DNA of 5,867 nt, from contig JAAFHJ010000333.1 in the NCBI GenBank assembly GCA_013298325.1, forward strand, positions 1-5,867. Direction: 5' to 3'. Of this stretch, positions 1 to 4,927 are shown piece after piece; within the stretch, counting starts at the first letter, position 1, and each line of letters starts with the position of its first letter. Made by a program: the position numbers and the translations under genes. The notes below the pieces were generated by a model. That model did not search any database, was not told the DNA's origin, and saw nothing but the letters and a program-made list of their open reading frames with translations. This DNA is from Myxococcales bacterium. GTDB lineage: Bacteria > Myxococcota_A > Polyangia > Polyangiales > Polyangiaceae.

Positions 1-125
1 TCGACGGGCAGGGCGCCCTCTTGGATTCCGGGGCCAGCCGGCGCAGTCGGAGCCGGGGCCGGCGTTTGGGCACAGGCGCCGACGAGAGCGATGGAGAGGA
101 GCAAACCGAGAGCTGCATGCTTCAT
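1..125 (-). CDS. Putative lipoprotein, N-terminal part only (runs off the left edge)
   Basis: An open frame starts with ATG at 125-123 and continues past position 1, giving 41 complete codons. It begins MKHAALGLLLSIALVGACAQ: a short basic start, a hydrophobic core at about residues 5-17, and a lipobox-like V-G-A-C that makes Cys18 the likely lipidated residue. A flexible Pro/Ala-rich linker follows (about residues 20-32). This predicts export by Sec, lipidation, and anchoring in the inner or outer membrane. The functional domain is outside the window, so no family can be named. The gene lies downstream of the terminator at 173-212 and on the same strand as the ATP synthase unit, so it probably has its own promoter in the short gap at 126-172 or depends on read-through. 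I see no convincing Shine-Dalgarno sequence. The reading frame and signal peptide are seen; the lipoprotein call is inferred from the lipobox. Confidence 0.72.
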   Translation of the reverse strand, partial: MKHAALGLLLSIALVGACAQTPAPAPTAPAGPGIQEGALPV

Positions 126-172
126 AGATGAGTTCCCATCGGCGTCGACGGGCAGAACTTACGGCCACCACC

Positions 173-212
173 GAACAAAATGAAAAGAAGCGTGCCGGGT
201 GGCACGCCTCTT
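173..212 (-). terminator. Intrinsic terminator closing the atpD-atpC-parvulin unit
   Basis: Read on the minus strand, positions 212-201 pair with 196-185 to form a 12-bp stem around a 4-base loop (200-197). Seven of the pairs next to the loop are perfect and GC-rich. The stem is followed directly by a U-rich run (184-174, TTTTCATTTTG). The single imperfect pair is a G-U wobble in the minus-strand RNA but an A-C mismatch in the plus-strand RNA. Together with the U-run this fixes the direction as minus. It lies 24 bases past the stop codon of the parvulin-like gene. Confidence 0.85.
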
Positions 213-236
213 CCGTCGTCGCAGAGTGGGGCGAAA

Positions 237-791
237 CTACTCCAGGCGCTTGGCGACCCAATAGCCGCGCGGCGTATCGATCGGCTCGCTGATGCCGCCG
301 GGCGGAAGGGCGAAGACCACCGCCTCGACGTTCGCCTCGAGGGTCCCCTTCGGAAAGCGCCCCAAGTTTGCGTCGCTGCCCGAATCGCCTCGGCTCACCG
401 CGGCGCCGAAGTTGGTCTTCGCGTCTTCGGCGAGCTTCTTTGCGAGGGCGAGCGCGTCGTCCTTGCTGCGCGTGCGCGGTGCACCGCCGACGACGCCGTT
501 CTGGGCCCCCTGGTAGGTCACCATGATGATCCCCAGGTTGACTGAATTTCCCGCCGGTACCGGCGCGACTTCCGGGACCGGTGCCGCCGAAGGGGTCGCT
601 GCGGCCGACGCGATGGCGAGGTCGAGCGGGGACGCCGATGCCGGGGGCGTCGCCGAAGGGGCCGCCGAGGCGCTCGCCGACGCGGACGCCAGCGGCGTGA
701 CAACTTTGTAGCTGTCGAGCCCTTGGACGGTCGCCGCGACGGAAACGAGGAGCGCGGCCGAGGCGGCGCCCCAAAAGAGGAAGCGATTCAC
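237..791 (-). CDS. Membrane-anchored or exported parvulin-like (PpiC-type) protein lacking the family histidines
   Basis: The predicted protein has 184 residues. Residues 4-23 are a hydrophobic signal peptide or signal anchor. Residues 35-80 are a low-complexity Ala/Ser/Pro linker. Residues 86-184 resemble the parvulin (PpiC rotamase) domain: a first strand with V-T-Y-Q-G-A (91-96), an Arg/Ser/Lys-Asp-rich helix start (106-111), L-G-R-F near 143-146, and L-P-P-G-G-I-S-E-P-I-D-T-P-R-G-Y ending at 177. Parvulins catalyse cis-trans isomerisation of peptidyl-prolyl bonds and help envelope proteins fold. Here the two family histidines (H of R-H-I-L and H of G-Y-H-I-I) align with Ile88 and Trp178, so activity is doubtful and a chaperone or binding role is possible. 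The GTG start at 791 overlaps the atpC stop codon (GTGA, 4 bases), with an AAGGAAG-type ribosome site at 799-805, so translation is probably coupled. The domain call is from pattern recognition and is fairly firm; the function is inferred. Confidence 0.8.
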   Translation of the reverse strand: MNRFLFWGAASAALLVSVAATVQGLDSYKVVTPLASASASASAAPSATPPASASPLDLAIASAAATPSAAPVPEVAPVPAGNSVNLGIIMVTYQGAQNGVVGGAPRTRSKDDALALAKKLAEDAKTNFGAAVSRGDSGSDANLGRFPKGTLEANVEAVVFALPPGGISEPIDTPRGYWVAKRLE

Positions 792-1312
792 GCGTCGGCT
801 TCCTTCGCGTCGTCGGCAGCGACGACCGGTTCGTCTTTCGCGAGGACTTCTTTTGCTTCGTCAACAAGGCGGAGCGTTGCGATCGGCGGCTCGCCGTAGA
901 GTTCAAGCTGGGTGGCAAGCCAGAGGATCTTCTCGGCAAGTACCCGAACTTCCCCCTGTTCCTCGACGCCAGCGTCCGCTTTGCCCTGGAGGGCTTCCAG
1001 GCGCTGCTCGCAGTCCATGAGATCCTTGCGAACCTCGACCGGCTCGACGGCGTCTTTGTCGACGTAGTCGTCGGTCAGGAGCATGACCTTGTCGGAGCCC
1101 GCTTCAACAAAGCCACGGGCGACGGCGCACTTCTTCGTGTCCGAACCGACGCGGTAGGTGACGATGCCGGTCTGCAAGGCGGCGAGGAGGGGGAGGTGGC
1201 CCGGGAGCACACCGAATTCCCCTTTGACGCTCGGGGCGGTCACTTCGTCGGCGGTCGCCACGAGGGCGCGCCCTTTCGGCGTCACGATTTCGAGGTGGAG
1301 CTTGCCGTCCAT
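788..1312 (-). CDS. atpC: F1Fo ATP synthase, F1 epsilon subunit
   Basis: The predicted protein has 174 residues. The epsilon subunit is part of the central stalk of F1: it helps join the gamma subunit to the Fo c-ring and can inhibit ATP hydrolysis through its C-terminal helices. Residues 1-85 form the conserved beta-sandwich, beginning L-H-L-E-I-V-T-P-K-G and carrying the family signature G-E-F-G-V-L-P-G-H-L-P-L-L at 31-43. Residues from about 88 onward are helical and charged. The protein is about 35 residues longer than the roughly 138-residue enterobacterial form, with an acidic, Ala-rich tail (about 155-174). The ATG at 1312 is chosen because the conserved first strand begins within a few residues; the ribosome site before it is weak (GAGACGGA-like). 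It follows atpD on the same strand after 115 bases and overlaps the next gene by 4 bases, so it is the middle gene of a three-gene unit. Confidence 0.95.
   Translation of the reverse strand: MDGKLHLEIVTPKGRALVATADEVTAPSVKGEFGVLPGHLPLLAALQTGIVTYRVGSDTKKCAVARGFVEAGSDKVMLLTDDYVDKDAVEPVEVRKDLMDCEQRLEALQGKADAGVEEQGEVRVLAEKILWLATQLELYGEPPIATLRLVDEAKEVLAKDEPVVAADDAKEADA
799..805 (-). promoter_or_regulatory. Ribosome binding site of the parvulin-like gene, inside the end of atpC
   Basis: On the minus strand the sequence AAGGAAG (805-799) sits 7 bases before the GTG at 791-789. It supports the GTG start and shows that ribosomes can reinitiate here after finishing atpC. Confidence 0.6.
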
Positions 1313-1365
1313 GTACGATCCGTCTCTTTCGCGAATGTTCGCTTAGGTTTCCGCGCTGCGGCCCG

Positions 1366-1393
1366 AAAAAAAGAGGCGCACCCACCCGCGCCC
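1366..1393 (-). terminator. Possible attenuator (hairpin plus U7) between atpD and atpC
   Basis: On the minus strand GGCGC (1392-1388) can pair with GCGCC (1379-1375) around an 8-base loop, GGGTGGGT (1387-1380). A sixth G-U pair is possible (1393 with 1374). After one C (1373) comes an uninterrupted run of seven Ts (1372-1366). The stem is short, so it would be a leaky terminator at best. It lies 35 bases past the atpD stop codon and well before atpC. A leaky stop here could make more beta than epsilon subunit, which fits the 3:1 ratio in F1. The structure is seen; the role is inferred. Confidence 0.42.
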
Positions 1394-1427
1394 ACGTTAT
1401 CGGTGGCCGGATGCATGCGCCTTGCAC

Positions 1428-2876
1428 TCACTTCTTGAGGAGGTCGGCGGCCTTCGCCTTCACTTCGTCGAGGTTTCCGACGAGGTAGAACGCCTGCTCG
1501 GGGAGCTCGTCGAGCTTGCCGGCGAGGATCTCTTCGAAGGCGGCGAGCGAGTCCTTGAGGGAGACGTACTTGCCTTCGAGGCCGGTGAACTGGGCGGCGA
1601 CGAAGAAGGGTTGCGAAAGGAAGCGCTGGATCTTGCGGGCGCGGGCGACGACGAGCTTGTCCTCTTCCGAGAGCTCGTCCATGCCGAGGATCGCGATGAT
1701 GTCCTGAAGATCCTTGTACTTCTGGAGCGTCCCCTGGACCTGGCGCGCGACCGCGTAGTGGCGATCGCCGATGATCTGCGGGTCGAGCATCGTCGACGTC
1801 GAGTCGAGCGGATCGACGGCCGGGTAGATCCCGAGGGCGGCGAGGTCACGGCTGAGAACGGTCGTGGCGTCGAGGTGGGCGAAGGTGGTCGCCGGGGCCG
1901 GGTCGGTCAAGTCGTCGGCGGGGACGTAGACGGCCTGGACGGAGGTGATCGAGCCCTTCGTCGTCGAGGTGATGCGCTCCTGGAGGGCGCCCATCTCAGT
2001 GGCGAGCGTCGGCTGGTAACCGACGGCGCTGGGAATACGGCCGAGAAGCGCCGACATTTCCGAACCGGCCTGGGTGAACCGGAAGATGTTGTCGACGAAG
2101 AGGAGAACGTCCTGGCCTTCTTCGTCGCGGAAGTATTCGGCGACGGTGAGGGCGGAAAGCGCGACGCGGGCGCGGGCGCCCGGCGGCTCGTTCATCTGGC
2201 CGTACACGAGGGCCGCCTTCGAGAGGACCGGCTCGCCCGATTCGAGCGTCGATTCCATCATTTCGAGGAAGAGGTCACACCCCTCACGGGTGCGCTCACC
2301 GACGCCCGCGAAGCAGGAAACACCACCGTGCGCCTTGGCGACGTTGTTGATGAGTTCCATGATGAGAACGGTCTTGCCGACGCCTGCACCGCCGAAGAGG
2401 CCGATCTTGCCGCCTTTTCGGTAGGGGGCGAGGAGGTCGATGACCTTGATGCCGGTCTCGAACACTTCGACCTTCGTCGACTGCTCTTCGTAGCTCGGCG
2501 GCGCGCGGTGAATCGGCGACGTCTTCTTGTTGTTGAGCGGGCCGGCTTCGTCGACCGGCTCCCCGATGACGTTCAAGATGCGGCCGAGGCACTCGGGGCC
2601 GACCGGCATCGCGATCGGCGCGCCGGTGTCGCGCACTTCCATGCCGCGGACGAGGCCGTCGGTGGAGTCCATGGCGATCGTGCGGACGACGTTCTCTCCG
2701 AGGTGCTGGGCGACTTCAACGGTGAGGTTGTCGGCCGCTGCCGAGATGCTCGGATTGGTGATCTTGAGCGCATTCAGGATCTTCGGAAGCTTGCCGTCGT
2801 GGAATTCCACGTCGACGACCGGGCCGATGACTTGAACGATCTTCCCTTTGCCGAGACCTGCCGAACCGCTGGACAT
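1428..2876 (-). CDS. atpD: F1Fo ATP synthase, catalytic F1 beta subunit
   Basis: The predicted protein has 482 residues, the usual full length. It is the catalytic subunit that makes ATP from ADP and phosphate in the membrane-bound F1Fo complex. All key motifs are intact. The N-terminal beta-barrel begins G-K-I-V-Q-V-I-G-P-V-V-D-V-E-F at 11-25. The Walker A loop G-G-A-G-V-G-K-T is at 162-169, and G-E-R-T-R-E-G with the catalytic Glu194 at 193-199. Walker B L-L-F-V-D-N is at 258-263, the family signature P-A-V-D-P-L-D-S-T-S at 352-361, and D-E-L-S-E-E-D, which contacts the gamma subunit, at 400-406. The ATG at 2876 is chosen over the longer open frame (to 3344) because it gives the usual N-terminus and has a strong AAGGAG site 8 bases upstream. 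It is the first gene of the unit, divergent from maf. No atpG lies upstream, unlike the classic atpAGDC order. Confidence 0.98.
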   Translation of the reverse strand: MSSGSAGLGKGKIVQVIGPVVDVEFHDGKLPKILNALKITNPSISAAADNLTVEVAQHLGENVVRTIAMDSTDGLVRGMEVRDTGAPIAMPVGPECLGRILNVIGEPVDEAGPLNNKKTSPIHRAPPSYEEQSTKVEVFETGIKVIDLLAPYRKGGKIGLFGGAGVGKTVLIMELINNVAKAHGGVSCFAGVGERTREGCDLFLEMMESTLESGEPVLSKAALVYGQMNEPPGARARVALSALTVAEYFRDEEGQDVLLFVDNIFRFTQAGSEMSALLGRIPSAVGYQPTLATEMGALQERITSTTKGSITSVQAVYVPADDLTDPAPATTFAHLDATTVLSRDLAALGIYPAVDPLDSTSTMLDPQIIGDRHYAVARQVQGTLQKYKDLQDIIAILGMDELSEEDKLVVARARKIQRFLSQPFFVAAQFTGLEGKYVSLKDSLAAFEEILAGKLDELPEQAFYLVGNLDEVKAKAADLLKK

Positions 2877-2884
2877 GATGTGCT

Positions 2885-2890
2885 CTCCTT
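2885..2890 (-). promoter_or_regulatory. atpD: Strong ribosome binding site of atpD
   Basis: AAGGAG on the minus strand (2890-2885) stands 8 bases before the ATG at 2876-2874. It is the best Shine-Dalgarno match in the window and decides the atpD start. Confidence 0.85.
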
Positions 2891-3011
2891 GCGTCTCCGG
2901 CGGGCTGCCGAAGATTCCGTCGAAGTACGCGCGCGACGCCGAAGCGCTGCGGACCGAATCAAGAGGGGCCGTGGTGGTGCAGACGCACCCACCGCCCGGA
3001 ACTTGACGCGC

Positions 3012-3040
3012 GCCATACCAGGTACGGAACAGAAGTTCAA
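3012..3040 (-). promoter_or_regulatory. atpD: Candidate sigma-70-type promoter for atpD
   Basis: On the minus strand TTGAAC (3040-3035) is separated by exactly 17 bases from TATGGC (3017-3012). A TG one base before the latter (extended -10) adds support. Transcription would start near 3005 and give a leader of roughly 130 bases before atpD. It is the best -35/-10 pair I could find in the 252-base divergent region 2877-3128. I found no equally good pair for maf on the plus strand. The match is seen; activity is inferred. Confidence 0.4.
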
Positions 3041-3098
3041 CACCGCATCCACCGGGCAACGCGGCGAATTTACGCGGGGCCTTCGGAAAAAGACGCAA

Positions 3099-3115
3099 CG
3101 CGCAAAGAATGCGCG
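3099..3115. repeat. Small inverted repeat just before maf
   Basis: CGCGCA (3099-3104) and TGCGCG (3110-3115) are perfect inverted copies around a 5-base AAGAA spacer. They end 13 bases before the proposed maf GTG start. This could be an operator or a leader hairpin that limits maf translation, but so short a repeat can arise by chance in GC-rich DNA. Confidence 0.25.
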
Positions 3116-3128
3116 CTATCTCACGGGC

Positions 3129-3758
3129 GTGCTTCCGTCCCTTCTTCTCGCGAGTACGTCGCGCTTTCGCCACGAATTGTTGGTTCGCCGCGGTCTCCCG
3201 GCCACGGCACGAACTCCGGAATTTGCTGAAATTCCTGAGCACGACGAGCGCCCGATGGAAATCGCGCGGCGCTTCTCGGAGGGGAAGGCGAAGAGCATCG
3301 GTATTCCCGGCGGGCAAGATCACTTCATCATTGGGGCCGATCAAACGCTGGAAGGGCCCGACGGACAGCTCCTTCGAAAGCCGGAAGACCCCGCGGAGCG
3401 CCTACGCCTGCTGGCCGGGCAAACCCACCTTCTGCATTCCGGTTTGTGCCTCCGCTATGTGAGCGACCAGGGGGACGAAACGCTCGCGACGGTCGTCGTC
3501 TCGACGATCCTCAAGATGCGCCCCCTCGAACGCATGGAAATCCAGCGCTATCTGGCGACGGAAGACGTCACGGGCTCGGTGAGTGGCTACCGCTACGAGG
3601 GGCTTGGCGTGTCGCTGATGGAAGAAATCGAGTTTCTTCCGACGGAATTCCCGAATGGCACTTCCGCATTTGTCGGCGATGACTCGGCGATCGTCGGACT
3701 CCCGATGCTCGCATTGTTCCGACTGATGCGCCTGCTCCAAGGGTTCAGCGATCGCTGA
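3129..3758 (+). CDS. maf: Maf family nucleoside triphosphate pyrophosphatase (YceF-like)
   Basis: The predicted protein has 209 residues. Maf proteins are cytosolic house-cleaning enzymes that hydrolyse certain nucleoside triphosphates to the monophosphate and pyrophosphate. Motifs seen: L-L-L-A-S-T-S-R-F-R (5-14), corresponding to the family's S-x-S-x-x-R phosphate-binding start; G-A-D-Q with acidic Asp71 (69-72); R-K-P with Lys84 (83-85); A-G-Q-T-H (96-100); Y-E-G-L-G (156-160); and V-G-L-P near 189-192. The G-x-D-Q form is typical of YceF-like members (7-methyl-GTP pyrophosphatase in E. coli) rather than the G-A-D-T form of dTTP/UTP-specific members, so substrate is a family inference. The GTG at 3129 is chosen because it places the conserved first motif at residue 5; no clear ribosome site precedes it. 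The open frame extends far upstream, but that part is only antisense to atpD. About 14 residues (169-182) appear inserted before G-D-D-S-A-I-V-G-L-P. The last 14 bases overlap the DUF3047 gene. Confidence 0.88.
   Translation: MLPSLLLASTSRFRHELLVRRGLPATARTPEFAEIPEHDERPMEIARRFSEGKAKSIGIPGGQDHFIIGADQTLEGPDGQLLRKPEDPAERLRLLAGQTHLLHSGLCLRYVSDQGDETLATVVVSTILKMRPLERMEIQRYLATEDVTGSVSGYRYEGLGVSLMEEIEFLPTEFPNGTSAFVGDDSAIVGLPMLALFRLMRLLQGFSDR
3745..3758. repeat. Perfect 14-bp palindrome shared by two gene ends
   Basis: TCAGCGATCGCTGA equals its own reverse complement. It contains both stop codons: TGA of maf at 3756-3758 and TGA of the DUF3047 gene at 3747-3745 on the other strand. Both proteins therefore end in Ser-Asp-Arg. 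The core GCGATCGC (3748-3755) is the octamer known as HIP1 in cyanobacteria; another copy lies inside atpD at 1761-1768. Confidence 0.95.
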
Positions 3759-4449
3759 GTTGGAAGGCCCCGTAGTCGGCGGCCGCGAGCGACTTCGTGT
3801 TGTCGCCGTCGGTGACGATGCCGATATAGAGCAAGTTCGACCGCTTAGGGTCGCCGAAGGCACTCTTGTAGAGCGCGCACAGGTCGACGCGTTCGGCCAC
3901 CATCGGCGCGCCCGCTGCGAGCGCTCCATCGTGCCGGAGTTCGACCTGCTGGATTCCGTGCTGGGACGTCCCGGCCGGCCCCGCCTTCGCCAACCAGCCG
4001 AATTTGAAGCCTTCGCCGCTTCGGAAGAGCGTCGGCGTGCGGAAGACGACATACACGCTGGCGGCGACGTCCCTCCACGGGTCGTTCGTCACGGCGGGGT
4101 GTTGGGTCACGCGCCACTTCCACTGTAAGATGCACGCATCGGCGAGCGGCTGGTTGGGCGTTTCGGTCCCCGGAAGCACGAACGGATGGCCGAGATGGAG
4201 TGCCGGAGGAGCGTCGTTCGCGGCGCCGTCGTGGCGTGCATGCAACGCTTGTCCGCCCACCGAAAAGACCTGCCGAAGGGCCGCCAGATCGTGTTTTGCG
4301 GGGTCTTTCCAAGACGTTCCGACGGAAAAGCTGCCGCCGAAAGACTCCGCCCACACGACGGTGGGGGTGCCGTCGGCCCGCGCATTTTGACCGTTCACCA
4401 AAACCGAAGCCGCAGTCAGAACCAGTGCCGCTAGAACGGGGCGTCGCAT
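3745..4449 (-). CDS. Secreted DUF3047 family protein
   Basis: The predicted protein has 234 residues. It begins with a classic Sec signal peptide: M-R-R, a hydrophobic core at about 5-18, and a likely cleavage after A-R-A (23-25), so the mature protein is periplasmic. The rest matches my memory of the DUF3047 pattern: L-Q-W-K-W-R-V (108-114), D-V-A-A-S-V-Y-V-V-F (127-136), F-G-W-L-A-K (150-155), E-R-V-D-L-C-A-L-Y-K-S-A-F-G (186-199) and the ending I-G-I-V-T-D-G-D-N-T-K-S (209-220). The family is predicted to be mostly beta-strand; no biochemical role is known to me. The ATG at 4449 is chosen because it gives the signal peptide directly; a TTG at 4485 would add 12 polar residues and lacks a ribosome site. 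The 3' end overlaps maf by 14 bases, and the start abuts or overlaps the start of the DUF2809 gene, so its promoter must lie inside that gene. Confidence 0.82.
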   Translation of the reverse strand: MRRPVLAALVLTAASVLVNGQNARADGTPTVVWAESFGGSFSVGTSWKDPAKHDLAALRQVFSVGGQALHARHDGAANDAPPALHLGHPFVLPGTETPNQPLADACILQWKWRVTQHPAVTNDPWRDVAASVYVVFRTPTLFRSGEGFKFGWLAKAGPAGTSQHGIQQVELRHDGALAAGAPMVAERVDLCALYKSAFGDPKRSNLLYIGIVTDGDNTKSLAAADYGAFQLSDR

Positions 4450-4477
4450 GGGCGAACGGTCTACTCGGGGCGACGAA

Positions 4478-4927
4478 ATGATCAAGGGCTTGACTAAGAT
4501 TCTGCGCCCGCTGCTGGTCGTGCCGGTCGTTATCGCCCTCGGGTTCCTCTCGCGGGCCTCGTTCGCCCCCGCATTTGTGCGCGAAAACGTCGGTGATGCC
4601 CTCTACGCGGTGCTCGTATGGGTGCTCCTTAGAGCCCTCTTTCCGAAGCAATCTCGGTTACTTCACGCCATCGAGGTGCTCGGATTCTGCTTCGCGATTG
4701 AGTTGCTCCAGGCGGTCCCCGCGGCACCTGGCTCACTGCTTGCCCGGGTCCGGGCGCTCCCGTTCGCCGCGCTCGTCCTCGGCCGCGGCTTTTCAGTCGC
4801 CGATCTTCTTCGCTATTTTGTCGGCGTCCTCGGGGCGGTTGCCGCGGAGAAGGTTGCGAGCCGCGCGACGCCTCCCGACGAGCACAAGGGCCACCGCGAG
4901 GGCGAGGGGGAGTCCGAGCCCCACTGA
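4478..4927 (+). CDS. DUF2809 family small membrane protein
   Basis: The predicted protein has 149 residues and about four membrane segments (roughly 9-26, 39-55, 62-80 and 108-124). Family-like features are seen: S-R at the end of helix 1 (25-26), V-G-D-A-L-Y-A at 38-44, E-L-L-Q at 75-78, Arg90, and G-R-G-F-S-V-A-D-L-L-R-Y-F-V-G at 102-116. Family function is unknown. The tail 127-149 is hydrophilic and rich in Glu and His. Two in-frame ATGs are possible. The one at 4478 places helix 1 close to the N-terminus. The one at 4448 adds 10 polar residues and would overlap the ATG of the DUF3047 gene within one CATG. Each is preceded by a similar CGGGGCG(T/A)CG block (4437-4446 and 4466-4475), so ribosome-site strength does not decide; I prefer 4478. 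The last 135 bases are antisense to the end of the M15 peptidase gene. Confidence 0.77.
   Translation: MIKGLTKILRPLLVVPVVIALGFLSRASFAPAFVRENVGDALYAVLVWVLLRALFPKQSRLLHAIEVLGFCFAIELLQAVPAAPGSLLARVRALPFAALVLGRGFSVADLLRYFVGVLGAVAAEKVASRATPPDEHKGHREGEGESEPH

Noticed and set aside
1..155. Direct repeat TCGACGGGCAG at 1-11 and 145-155
   Set aside because: It is a single pair of 11-base matches in GC-rich DNA with no further symmetry, so chance is a sufficient explanation.
180..545. Plus-strand open frames across the parvulin-like gene
   Set aside because: They are shadows of the minus-strand gene, which has a signal sequence, domain pattern, ribosome site and terminator. The first one even begins inside the terminator.
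1422..3128. Very long open plus-strand frame running from 1422 into maf
   Set aside because: It is antisense to the complete atpD gene and rich in Arg, Glu, Asp and Gly with no family pattern. Stop-free antisense frames are common in GC-rich genes. Only the part from 3129 shows the Maf motifs.
2877..3344. N-terminal extension of atpD to 3344
   Set aside because: The extra 156 codons show no beta-subunit pattern and cross the start of maf. The ATG at 2876 has the strong ribosome site and gives the normal length.
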